Part shown: in pieces, positions 46,892 to 55,260 of the stretch
Layout of the letters: each line of letters begins with the position of its first letter
Numbering within the stretch: the stretch's first letter is position 1
NCBI RefSeq assembly: GCF_003061515.1
Contig: NZ_CP028924.1
Span: forward strand, 3,162,001-3,226,000
Direction: 5' to 3'
DNA: 64,000 bases
Source of the DNA: Colwellia sp. Arc7-D
Lineage (GTDB): Bacteria > Pseudomonadota > Gammaproteobacteria > Enterobacterales > Alteromonadaceae
Program-made: the position numbers and the translations under genes
The notes under the pieces: generated by a model
Told to the model about the DNA's origin: nothing
The model's database searches: none
Seen by the model: the letters and a program-made list of their open reading frames with translations, nothing else

Positions 46892-48133
46892 CTAAAGTGC
46901 TTGTAACGTAGAGATAATGCCGTTGTAGCTCATGTAACTCATGACTATGGCAAAGACAAATATCATTGAAAGTATAATATTGGTAACAGTCGAAAATTTA
47001 TAGGTTCCCATGAGTGACTTCTTATTACCAATATAAAAGATACAACCGACAGTTGCTGGCAGTAATAATGCACCAAAAGCTTGTGAGCTCACCATAACGG
47101 CAATCGGCTTAACGCTAAAAATAGGGACAATTAAACCCAATGAAGAAATGACTAAGGCAATAACACGATAGCTGGTACGTTTAAGATTGGGCTTACGCTG
47201 GTGAAAATCATCTAATAACCATGGTAGTAGTGCCACATTAGGAAACTGAGAAGATACGCCTGCAGCTATAAGCCCTATAGTAAATATGGCCACAGCAGCT
47301 GCACCCGCTAAAGGCTCTAGCAAATAAATCATTTGTGTAACGTTCGTTAAAGTAATGCCTTTTACAAATAAAGAGCCTGCCGCAGCCGCCATGATTGACG
47401 TACTTACAATGAACATAAGGAAGGCGGAAAACAATGCGTCTCTATTCTGAGTTTTTAAATCGGCCATCGTCCAGCCAGCCTCTTTCACTAAGATGGTTCT
47501 TAATATAAACAAGCCTGAAAAAACAGTCGTACCTACCATTGATGCAATAACTAGAAAGGAACTTTTATTTTCACCAGTTTCAGGAATATTGGGTACCATG
47601 CCATTTAATATTTCAATCGCAGGTGGCATCAAAATTACAAAATTTATTAAAAAGCATACCGACATTATAGCGACAAAAATCGCCAAAACTTTTTCAAATA
47701 CCTCTGTCTTACCAATTAGGAAAATAATATAAACAAAGGCAATAAAGAATAATGCGAAATATACCGCTGATATACCACCGTCAACAAAGTTTTTTGACCA
47801 CTCATAGCAAACATCAGCTAATATTCCCATGACACCAATAACGCTGCCGCAAATTTGCGTTGTAAGAGCGACGATAAAGAATATAGCAACGCCAGGGTGA
47901 ATGTGCTTCTTAAAAGACTGTAACGCTGTCATGCCTGTGACTAAAGTAAATCTACCGAATAAGTTAATTAAAAAGTAAGTAATCGCACAAGAAATAAAGA
48001 TAGTCCACAACAGTGACATGCCATAATCTGCACCTGCTTTAGCCATAGCTGTAACGCTGCCAGTACCAACCGTAAAACCAAACAAAAATATGCCAGGCAG
48101 TAAGGACTTAAAAAAAGTTTTCATATTATTCAT
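46892..48133 (-). CDS. Nramp-fold transporter lacking the metal-binding motifs
   Basis: A 413-residue membrane protein with about eleven helices. Helix 1 (LLPGIFLFGFTVGTGSVTAM) and the following AKAGADYGMSLLW are clearly Nramp-like. However, the metal-coordinating DPGN of helix 1 is GTGS (23-26), and the MPH of helix 6 is FSG (205-207, in GTTVFSGLFI). Canonical Mn/Fe transport is therefore unlikely. The gene heads a probable two-gene unit with the ManA-like isomerase within a uronate cluster. A sugar-acid substrate is possible, as other LeuT-fold families carry sugars, but this is inference. Confidence 0.85.
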   Translation of the reverse strand: MNNMKTFFKSLLPGIFLFGFTVGTGSVTAMAKAGADYGMSLLWTIFISCAITYFLINLFGRFTLVTGMTALQSFKKHIHPGVAIFFIVALTTQICGSVIGVMGILADVCYEWSKNFVDGGISAVYFALFFIAFVYIIFLIGKTEVFEKVLAIFVAIMSVCFLINFVILMPPAIEILNGMVPNIPETGENKSSFLVIASMVGTTVFSGLFILRTILVKEAGWTMADLKTQNRDALFSAFLMFIVSTSIMAAAAGSLFVKGITLTNVTQMIYLLEPLAGAAAVAIFTIGLIAAGVSSQFPNVALLPWLLDDFHQRKPNLKRTSYRVIALVISSLGLIVPIFSVKPIAVMVSSQAFGALLLPATVGCIFYIGNKKSLMGTYKFSTVTNIILSMIFVFAIVMSYMSYNGIISTLQAL

Positions 48134-48883
48134 GGTGATTATTTACCTAGAGTTAAAGTGAATAAAACGGACATATTCATTTATTACAAACTATCAGTAC
48201 AAAAAAGCTGTATTTTTTTACTTTTAGTACGTTTTATATTGAGTTAATACTTTTGCTTAATTATATGAATAGTGTCTCCATATAAACTCGTAATGACAGC
48301 GAGATACATATCAACAGACCCACCTCAACAAAACATTACGCTTACAATGCCTAAAAACAAAGAGCTGAAGCACGAATCTCTAACTCTTCTTAAATACTTA
48401 TCATTAAAGACTATTGGTATATGTCCATTTGGTCAACCAATTTATCTTGTTGGTTAAACAAAAAACCATCTTTGGTTTTTTTTTAGACTAATAAAGTATA
48501 TTAACAAGAATAACTCGTATAACAATGGAATAAAAAGATATTATAAAAAAATATATACTCTATTTACAATAAACCTAATGGTTATATAAAAAGTAATAAA
48601 TACATAAACTTAAATAACACAGAAACTACAAGCTAACCAAGCGGTAATAATAAACAGACCAACTGGTAAGTCCAAACAGGGGTTTTGTTAACTTTTTTGT
48701 ATAACCAAAAGATTGACCTTTGCTACTTTTATTGTAACTATCTACGGTAATTCTTTTTGAGTACTTGATATTTTTTACTTTCAGGGAGTTTGCAATTCTA
48801 GGGACGACTTTAATTAAACTAAAGATGTGGCTTTTGAGATGTTTGCAAAAATAATTTTCAAAAAAACTACACAGGGGAAATCT
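48134..48883. promoter_or_regulatory. Divergent region between Nramp-like and TonB-receptor genes
   Basis: 750 bases. It contains TTGGTCAACCAA at about 48430-48441, a hairpin at 48461-48480, and ACTGGTAAGTCCAAA at 48662-48676, the same dyad as upstream of uxuA. A small rightward frame at 48272-48457 ends just before the hairpin, but its sequence does not look like a conserved protein. Confidence 0.55.
48461..48480 (+). terminator. Small U-tailed hairpin
   Basis: Stem AAAAACCA / TGGTTTTT with a 4-base loop followed by more T. It could end a short rightward transcript starting in the preceding 200 bases; no gene is established there. Confidence 0.5.
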
Positions 48884-51800
48884 ATGAGACAACAATTATC
48901 CAAAATAACCTTAGCGGTTCTTTCAGCTACTTCGCTGACTTTTGCAGCATCAGTTGCTGCACAAGAAGCAGAAACTGAAGCACAAGCTAAAAAATCAGTT
49001 GAAGTAATTCAAGTGACTGGCATGCGCAGCTCACTGACAAGTGCACTTGCAGAAAAACGTGATACGGCTAACCTAGTCGAAATAATCATGGCAACTGATA
49101 TCGGTAAACTACCTGATCAAAACCTTGCAGAAGTTCTTGAGAACGTAACAGGTGTACAAATTACTAGAACAGCTGGTATTGGTACTGGTGTTCAAATCCG
49201 TGGTAGTAATTCAAACCGCGTTGAAATTAACGGCGCATCTACAGTAGGTTCAGGTGCTGGTCGCAGTGGTATGAATTTCGAAGATCTTTCTGCTGCTATT
49301 ATAGCTGGTGTTGAAATAACTAAATCCCCTGAAGCTAAAACCACTGAAGGCTCAGTGGGTGGTACGGTAAATTTACGTACTATTCGTCCTCTTGAGTTAT
49401 CTGAAACATTAGGCTCACTTCGTGTACAAGGTGAAGATAGTAGTTTAACTACCGACGGCGTTCAACCACGAGTATCTGGTGCTTATGGTGATAACTGGGA
49501 ATTAGACTCAGGTAAATTCGGTTTTGTTATTAGTGGTAGCTATGCTAAACAAGAAGCCACTTCATTCCGTCCTCGTGTTGACCGCGACGGTAGCCTTGTT
49601 GAAAACAAAAATGCTGATGTTACTCGATACAACAGTGACGGTGACCCGGTTATAGAGAATCAGGTTACAAAAAGACCTGCAGCGCAAGATTTCGATTTTC
49701 TTGGTATTCAATTCTTGAATCAGGAATTAGAAAACTTTGAATATGAAACTACAAACCTTGCAACAACGTTTGAGTTTGCACCTAACGACAATATGAAGTT
49801 TTTCTTCGACGCTATCATTACTTCACAAGAACGTCGTCAAGAAAGTACTCGCGTTCAAGCATCTGGTGTTAGTAGTGTACTTAACTACACGGTTCCTGAC
49901 GAATTTGAAACTATAGACTTTGGCTCACTTGATGGTGTAGACCTAGGTAGTATTAGAGCAGCAAGTAGAGGCACAATTCAGCCAATAAACTCGGTTGATG
50001 ATGATGATCCAAACTTACGTTTTAACAGTGATACGGGTGCACGTGTAACAGATACACAAGTATTTAGATTAGGTGGTGAATGGCAAGGCGATAACTTATT
50101 TGTAAGCGCTGAACTTTCATCGGCAAGTTCTGATACTGTAACGCCATCTTTGAATACACAATTAAACTTTATTAACCCTAATCCACTAACACCGCTTGAT
50201 GGTTCTAGTAATGATAACAGTGTGCCATTTATTTATGACTTAACCGGTGGTTCATTAGCATTTGGTATCGACTTTGCTTCACCATTTGCACCAACCGTTG
50301 CTAATTTATTAGATCCTAACAATGTAGTGCTAGACCAAGTAGATGTTAGTCGTAGTACAACAGACAACTCTGAAGATGCTTTCCGTATCGACTCTACTTA
50401 TTTTATCGATGATAATATTGTAACTTCAGTTGATTTTGGTTACCGCTATAACATCACCAAACATGATTCAGTTAGCATATCTGATCGTATTGGTGGCTTT
50501 AGTAAAATGGTTGATAGCCCGAACGGTGCTTTATTTGCTGACCTTCTTGTAGCTGGTCCTAGTCATTTTGGTGATGCTGACGGTCGAGAATTAGCCTTAC
50601 GTAACTTCTTAATCATAGATCCAAACTTAGCGTTCAACGACCCAGACGGTGTATTAGCTACATTAGAAGCTGCTCTTGTTGCGCATGGCGGTAAACAAGA
50701 TTTTTCTGACCTTACTCCTTCAGATACCGCAGCATTTAAGATTGAAGAAAAAACGCATGCAATATACGCTCAAGCAAACTTTGAGTATGAAATGATACGC
50801 GGTAATATCGGTTTACGTCATATCTCTACAGATATTGAATCTAGAGCTAATAGTGTTGTTAATGGTACTGTAATCCCTACGTCAAACACCGGTGATTATA
50901 GCTACACTCTACCTCGTTTGAACTTAGTTGCAGACGTGCATGATGATGTTGTGCTTCGTTTAGGTTGGGGTAAAGACATTCTTCGTCCTAATTTCGGCGA
51001 CTTAAATACCTCAGTGTCATTTGGCACTAACGAAAACTCTTCAGTAGAAATCGGTAATGCGGCATTAGAACCTGAAGAAGTAACTTCATTTGACCTGTCA
51101 GCTGAATGGTATTTTGCTGAAGCTGCTGTAGTAAGTATCGGTTACTTTAATAAAGAGCGTTCTAACTTATTTGTTAATAAATTAGAAAGTGCAATTATTC
51201 AAGCAAATGGCTTCAGAGAGCCAGGTCCTACATGTGCTGGTGGTGGTATTTATAACCCTGCAGTTCAGCCTAATGCGATAGGCGATCCTAATACTACTGG
51301 TTTGTGTGTTGATGTTGAAACTAAGCTAAATGATTCAGCCACAACTACGCAAAAAGGTATTGAGATGGCTGTTCAGTATGACCTTTCAAGCTTCGAAGAT
51401 GACTTAGGTTGGGCGTCAGGTTTTGGTGTTGTTGCTAACTACACGATTCAAGAATATAGCGGTGGTTCAGCTTTCTACACTTCTGCAACACGTGGAACAG
51501 ATATCTTTAATGCCATTAACGGTGTTTATGATAGTGCACAATTTGTTGATGTTACATCTGACCGTGGTCTATTAGACTTTTCAGAAAATGCATACAACGT
51601 TGCAGTTTACTACGAGAAGTTTGGCCTTTCTGCTAGATTACGTTACACATGGCGTGATGCGTTCCGCACAGAAGATACTGCTGCTGGCGCAAGCTTGAAC
51701 TCTACTTTAGGTTTCCCTGTTGTTACACACGACAGAGGTCAACTTAACGCGAGTGTAAGTTATGACGTGAATGAAAACTTAAACCTTGGCCTTGAAGCTG

Positions 51801-51913
51801 TTAACTTAACAGAGTCAGACATTACACAATCTTGTGTTAATGAAGGCGCAATGCTTTGTGCTCAAGGCATTACAGACCGTCGTATTACTTTTGGTGCTAG
51901 CTACAGATTCTAA
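48884..51913 (+). CDS. TonB-dependent receptor for alginate/uronate oligomers
   Basis: I start at the Met at 48884 (MRQQLSKITL), preceded by CAGGGGAAA; the open frame extends to 48827. The 1009-residue protein has a signal peptide ending near ASVAAQ. A TonB-box-like stretch (VEVIQVTG) follows, then a plug (DIGKLPDQNLAEVLENVTGV, GTVNLRT) and a 22-strand barrel ending RRITFGASYRF with the terminal Phe. This is the family of large receptors used for glycans in marine Proteobacteria. It imports oligosaccharides across the outer membrane with TonB energy. Substrate is inferred from neighbours and the shared operator. Confidence 0.92.
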   Translation: MRQQLSKITLAVLSATSLTFAASVAAQEAETEAQAKKSVEVIQVTGMRSSLTSALAEKRDTANLVEIIMATDIGKLPDQNLAEVLENVTGVQITRTAGIGTGVQIRGSNSNRVEINGASTVGSGAGRSGMNFEDLSAAIIAGVEITKSPEAKTTEGSVGGTVNLRTIRPLELSETLGSLRVQGEDSSLTTDGVQPRVSGAYGDNWELDSGKFGFVISGSYAKQEATSFRPRVDRDGSLVENKNADVTRYNSDGDPVIENQVTKRPAAQDFDFLGIQFLNQELENFEYETTNLATTFEFAPNDNMKFFFDAIITSQERRQESTRVQASGVSSVLNYTVPDEFETIDFGSLDGVDLGSIRAASRGTIQPINSVDDDDPNLRFNSDTGARVTDTQVFRLGGEWQGDNLFVSAELSSASSDTVTPSLNTQLNFINPNPLTPLDGSSNDNSVPFIYDLTGGSLAFGIDFASPFAPTVANLLDPNNVVLDQVDVSRSTTDNSEDAFRIDSTYFIDDNIVTSVDFGYRYNITKHDSVSISDRIGGFSKMVDSPNGALFADLLVAGPSHFGDADGRELALRNFLIIDPNLAFNDPDGVLATLEAALVAHGGKQDFSDLTPSDTAAFKIEEKTHAIYAQANFEYEMIRGNIGLRHISTDIESRANSVVNGTVIPTSNTGDYSYTLPRLNLVADVHDDVVLRLGWGKDILRPNFGDLNTSVSFGTNENSSVEIGNAALEPEEVTSFDLSAEWYFAEAAVVSIGYFNKERSNLFVNKLESAIIQANGFREPGPTCAGGGIYNPAVQPNAIGDPNTTGLCVDVETKLNDSATTTQKGIEMAVQYDLSSFEDDLGWASGFGVVANYTIQEYSGGSAFYTSATRGTDIFNAINGVYDSAQFVDVTSDRGLLDFSENAYNVAVYYEKFGLSARLRYTWRDAFRTEDTAAGASLNSTLGFPVVTHDRGQLNASVSYDVNENLNLGLEAVNLTESDITQSCVNEGAMLCAQGITDRRITFGASYRF

Positions 51914-52009
51914 ACAAGTAACACAATGGCGCTGCATCATTTGATATAAGCGCCAAGTTTAGAAATATATCACCAAAGGTTTACAGTAAAAAAACGTGAA
52001 ATTATAAAT

Positions 52010-52050
52010 AGTCATTAACGAGTCTTTGTACTGGTTAATGACTTTTTTTA
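52010..52050 (+). terminator. Rho-independent terminator of the TonB receptor gene
   Basis: A 10-base perfect stem (AGTCATTAAC / GTTAATGACT), 14-base loop, and a run of seven T, about 100 bases after the stop codon. Confidence 0.9.
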
Positions 52051-52195
52051 TGAGAAAAAATCAATAAATACAAAGCATGAAATTTGTTAAGTCGTTATTC
52101 GTCTTATAAATTTAAAACACCGTAGCTTTTATTTTAAATATTAAAAATGAACCCATTACTATTCAACTTAGTTTTAGAAGTGACATGGTTTAGCG

Positions 52196-52240
52196 GTGGT
52201 ATGGTTTTGAAGTGGTATGGTTTTGAAGTGGTATGGTTTA
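52196..52240. repeat. 16-base tandem repeat, nearly three copies
   Basis: The unit GTGGTATGGTTTTGAA is repeated twice and followed by a partial copy GTGGTATGGTTT, with a degenerate copy just upstream (ACATGGTTTAGC). It is non-coding. Confidence 0.85.
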
Positions 52241-52402
52241 TAAATGATATTGCTTGGAACAATTTACTTTTGGTCAAATAGAGATGAACACCGCTAGTTT
52301 TTGATCTAACGATGTATTCTAAAGAGCTGTAAAGTGGTCAATAAAAACGAATAGTAGGATAAATAAATTATCGCTATAGATTAGCGTGTTTTGTTAACAC
52401 GT

Positions 52403-53170
52403 TTAAGTAAGCGCACGGGTTTTACTAAACCTTTCACGACTTTTAATCACTTGTTTACGAGCAGCCTCTACAGCCTCAACTTCGGTTGCTTGTAAAATGC
52501 CATCGATTACTCGCATTAAGTGCTCACGCATCAAGGCTCGTGCAGCTTGAGCATCACGTGACTTTAGTGCTTCGTATATTGCTCTATGCTCATCAACAGA
52601 GGGTTTAACACCACTATCTCGCACAGTTTGATACATGCGTTTAGTAAGGGCAGAACTGTCTCGTTCATCCCATAGCCCCTCAATAACAGCACTTATTGCA
52701 CTGTTGTTAGTCGCTGTTGCAATAATCATATGAAATTTTTTATCAGCGGCTTCATGACTGTCTATATCATTATTGTTTTCACAGGCCATCTCATTTAGCG
52801 TTTGCGAAAGTTGGGCTAACTCTTCATCCGTTATCATAGTAGCGGCCAATGCGGCGGCCTCACCTTCGAATAAAGCTCTAGCTTCTGTTAACTCAAAAGG
52901 CCCAACATCTTTATCAGAAAAACGGCTTTTTCCTTTATTGTGCTCAACAATATACACACCAGAACCCATACGAACTTCAACATAACCTTCTAATTCAAGT
53001 GCTATAACAGCTTCACGAATCGTTGGTCGGCTAACGGTAAACATTGCCGCTAAATCACGTTCAGCAGGTAAACGCATGCCAACGGTATATTGTTCTGACT
53101 CAATGAGAGTAAGTAACTTTTCGGCCACTTGTTGGTAAAGGCGTGGCGTTTTTGCTGTTGATGACTTCAT
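52403..53170 (-). CDS. FadR-subfamily GntR transcriptional regulator B
   Basis: A 255-residue regulator with a winged helix-turn-helix (LPAERDLAAMFTVSRPTIREAV, about 33-54) and an FCD domain (FELTEARALFEGEAAALAA onward, with ADKKFHMIIATATN). It resembles regulator A along its length. It diverges from uxuB, and dyads matching those upstream of uxuA and the TonB receptor lie in the shared intergenic region, so it probably controls cluster B and itself. The inducer is likely a uronate intermediate. Confidence 0.92.
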   Translation of the reverse strand: MKSSTAKTPRLYQQVAEKLLTLIESEQYTVGMRLPAERDLAAMFTVSRPTIREAVIALELEGYVEVRMGSGVYIVEHNKGKSRFSDKDVGPFELTEARALFEGEAAALAATMITDEELAQLSQTLNEMACENNNDIDSHEAADKKFHMIIATATNNSAISAVIEGLWDERDSSALTKRMYQTVRDSGVKPSVDEHRAIYEALKSRDAQAARALMREHLMRVIDGILQATEVEAVEAARKQVIKSRERFSKTRALT

Positions 53171-53719
53171 AAAATTTTATTCACTTGAACTTAAGGTACC
53201 TAACTGACCAATATAAAAATGTAAATGACCAGTTTTTAGATAGAAAAGTCATAATACAGAATATAACGTCAGTTTTATATATGTCATAGCATATTACTGT
53301 TATCAATTTAAGCGAGTCTTTCAAGTGTGACATTAGTATCTACACCCGATGGTTAACGTAACGATAAGCATAAAAAAATAGCGCTAAAGCTTAGCTACGA
53401 CTTTCCTCCAATTAACATAGTTTATTTTCTCCACTACTCATATTGGTAATGCCAAATAAAACCTCACGATTAATCCCGCAAATAACTGAAAATATTGATA
53501 AATAATAAAACACAGACATCAAGTAAATTACCAACCTCAAATAAAACAAAAATAAACTGGTAAGGCCGATTGCTTTTCGTTTATTATAAATGAAGTTAAT
53601 ATTTATGAGGCGATCTAAACTTTACCTCAGTACATAAATATTTTGATCATCAAGTGGTAATAATGAGAAGAAACTGAGTCACTTCACACCGCTCAAAGTA
53701 ATACAAACAAGAGAACGAT
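53171..53719. promoter_or_regulatory. Divergent gntR-B / uxuB control region
   Basis: 549 bases with four operator-like elements: ATTGGTAATGCCAAA (53442-53456), ACTGGTAAGGCCGAT (53556-53570), and minus-strand half-sites ATTGGTCAG near 53205-53213 and ACTGGTCA near 53225-53232, close to the gntR start. The arrangement suggests autoregulation and control of uxuB. Confidence 0.6.
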
Positions 53720-55201
53720 ATGACCTTAGCGCTAAATCAATTAAATTTATCTCAAGTCGCCAGTAATAAAGAAATTTCTGTCCCTCAATACGATAGAGAA
53801 AGCACTGAAATTGGTATTGTTCATCTAGGTCCTGGGGCTTTTCACCGTGCACATCAAGCGTTTTATACTGAAAACGCAATGAATTTATCTGGCGGGAACT
53901 GGGGTATTTGTGGGGTATCGCTTCGCAGTGCAACCGCACGAGACGTTTTAGCAAAACAAGATAATTTATACACCTTAGCAATTTTAGATAAAAATATTAG
54001 TTATCAAGTCATCGGCGCCATCAAAGAAGTACTTGTTGCTAGCGAGCAAACAAACGACGTAATTACGCGTATGTCTGCAGCGAGTACAAAACTTATTACC
54101 TTAACGATTACAGAAAAAGGTTATTGCTTAGCTGCAGACGGTTCTTTAGATTTAGACCATAGCGATATTAAACATGACCTAGCAAACCCAAGCGCCCCAG
54201 TGAGTGCTATCGGCTTTATTGTTGAAGCTCTAAAACTTCGTAAACTTAATAGCATTAATGCCTTCAATGTTCTCAGTTGTGATAACGTTTCTGGTAATGG
54301 TGACAAATTACGACGTGCTGTTTTAGATTACGCTGAACAATTTGATGCAGACCTTAAAGACTGGATAGATACTAATGTTGCCTTTCCAAATGCCATGGTT
54401 GATAGCATAACGCCGAAAACTGAAAACTACACTGTTGAGTCAGTTTCTAAGGCCGTCGGCTTACAAGACAATTGGCCAATTCAAAGAGAAGAGTTTACCC
54501 AATGGGTTATTGATAATAACTGGCAAGGCGAACGACCAAATTGGGAAGATGTTGGTGTTATATTCACCGACGATGTTGAAGGCTTTGAGAAAGCAAAGTT
54601 AAGATTACTGAACTGTTTACATTCAACTTTAGCTTACGCGGGTTCTTTAGCAGGCTTTGAAACTGTATTTGACGTAACTAGTGATAAAGGCTTTTATCAG
54701 TTTATTAGCAAACTTGCCTCAGAAGAAATTATTGGTTCTTTTAAACCTCCCAAAGAATTAAATGTCGAGATTTATAGCCACGATATTATTCAGCGTTTCT
54801 TAAACCCTAATATTCGCCACTTATTAGCACAAATAGCCTTCGACGGTTCGCAAAAAATACAAATGAGAATATTACCAACCATCGAAGATAACTTACTCCT
54901 AGGTCGTTCAACAACGTTACTTTCTTTGTCATTAGCTTGCTGGTTCGAATTTATTTGCCAAGCTTTAAAGTCAGGTAACGAAATAATAGACCCAATCGCG
55001 AGTACATTTACTCAAATGCCTCACTTACTCAGTAATGACGTAATGGAAGTTGTTGAATCTTTTTTAAGTATTGAGTCAATTTTTGGTCAAACATTCAAAG
55101 ATAACACACAACTCAAAGTCCAATTAGCTGACAGTTTATCAGCGTTACGCATTGGCGATATCAAAAACATTAGCAACATTGTAGATAAATTGTCTGCTTA
55201 A
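53720..55201 (+). CDS. uxuB: Fructuronate reductase (mannitol dehydrogenase family)
   Basis: A 493-residue polyol/uronate dehydrogenase. N-terminal block IGIVHLGPGAFHRAHQAFYTE, cofactor-domain segments, and the family signature in VDSITPKT followed by KLRLLNCLHSTLAYAGSL with its catalytic Lys are visible. With uxuA in the same cluster, D-fructuronate to D-mannonate is the likely reaction; mannitol or tagaturonate oxidoreductase are alternatives. PL17 copy B follows 59 bases later and is probably on the same transcript. Confidence 0.9.
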   Translation: MTLALNQLNLSQVASNKEISVPQYDRESTEIGIVHLGPGAFHRAHQAFYTENAMNLSGGNWGICGVSLRSATARDVLAKQDNLYTLAILDKNISYQVIGAIKEVLVASEQTNDVITRMSAASTKLITLTITEKGYCLAADGSLDLDHSDIKHDLANPSAPVSAIGFIVEALKLRKLNSINAFNVLSCDNVSGNGDKLRRAVLDYAEQFDADLKDWIDTNVAFPNAMVDSITPKTENYTVESVSKAVGLQDNWPIQREEFTQWVIDNNWQGERPNWEDVGVIFTDDVEGFEKAKLRLLNCLHSTLAYAGSLAGFETVFDVTSDKGFYQFISKLASEEIIGSFKPPKELNVEIYSHDIIQRFLNPNIRHLLAQIAFDGSQKIQMRILPTIEDNLLLGRSTTLLSLSLACWFEFICQALKSGNEIIDPIASTFTQMPHLLSNDVMEVVESFLSIESIFGQTFKDNTQLKVQLADSLSALRIGDIKNISNIVDKLSA

Positions 55202-55260
55202 AAAGCACTTTTGATTGTACTTTAAGCAATTAGTAATTTTAATTTGAAGAACGGGTATTT

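Larger units (their letters stand above)
51914..52402. other. Gap between TonB receptor and regulator B
   Basis: 489 bases. It holds the receptor terminator (52010-52050) and a short tandem repeat (52196-52240). No further gene was seen. Confidence 0.6.

Noticed and set aside
46892..48133. Annotation as an ordinary Mn/Fe Nramp importer supplying UxuA with Mn
   Set aside because: Both metal-coordinating motifs are replaced (GTGS, FSG), so a plain metal-transport call is not supported, though it cannot be excluded without an assay.
48272..48457. A 61-codon rightward frame upstream of the TonB receptor
   Set aside because: Composition and lack of recognisable motif or ribosome-binding site do not support a protein. 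Only the following hairpin is kept as a possible transcript end.
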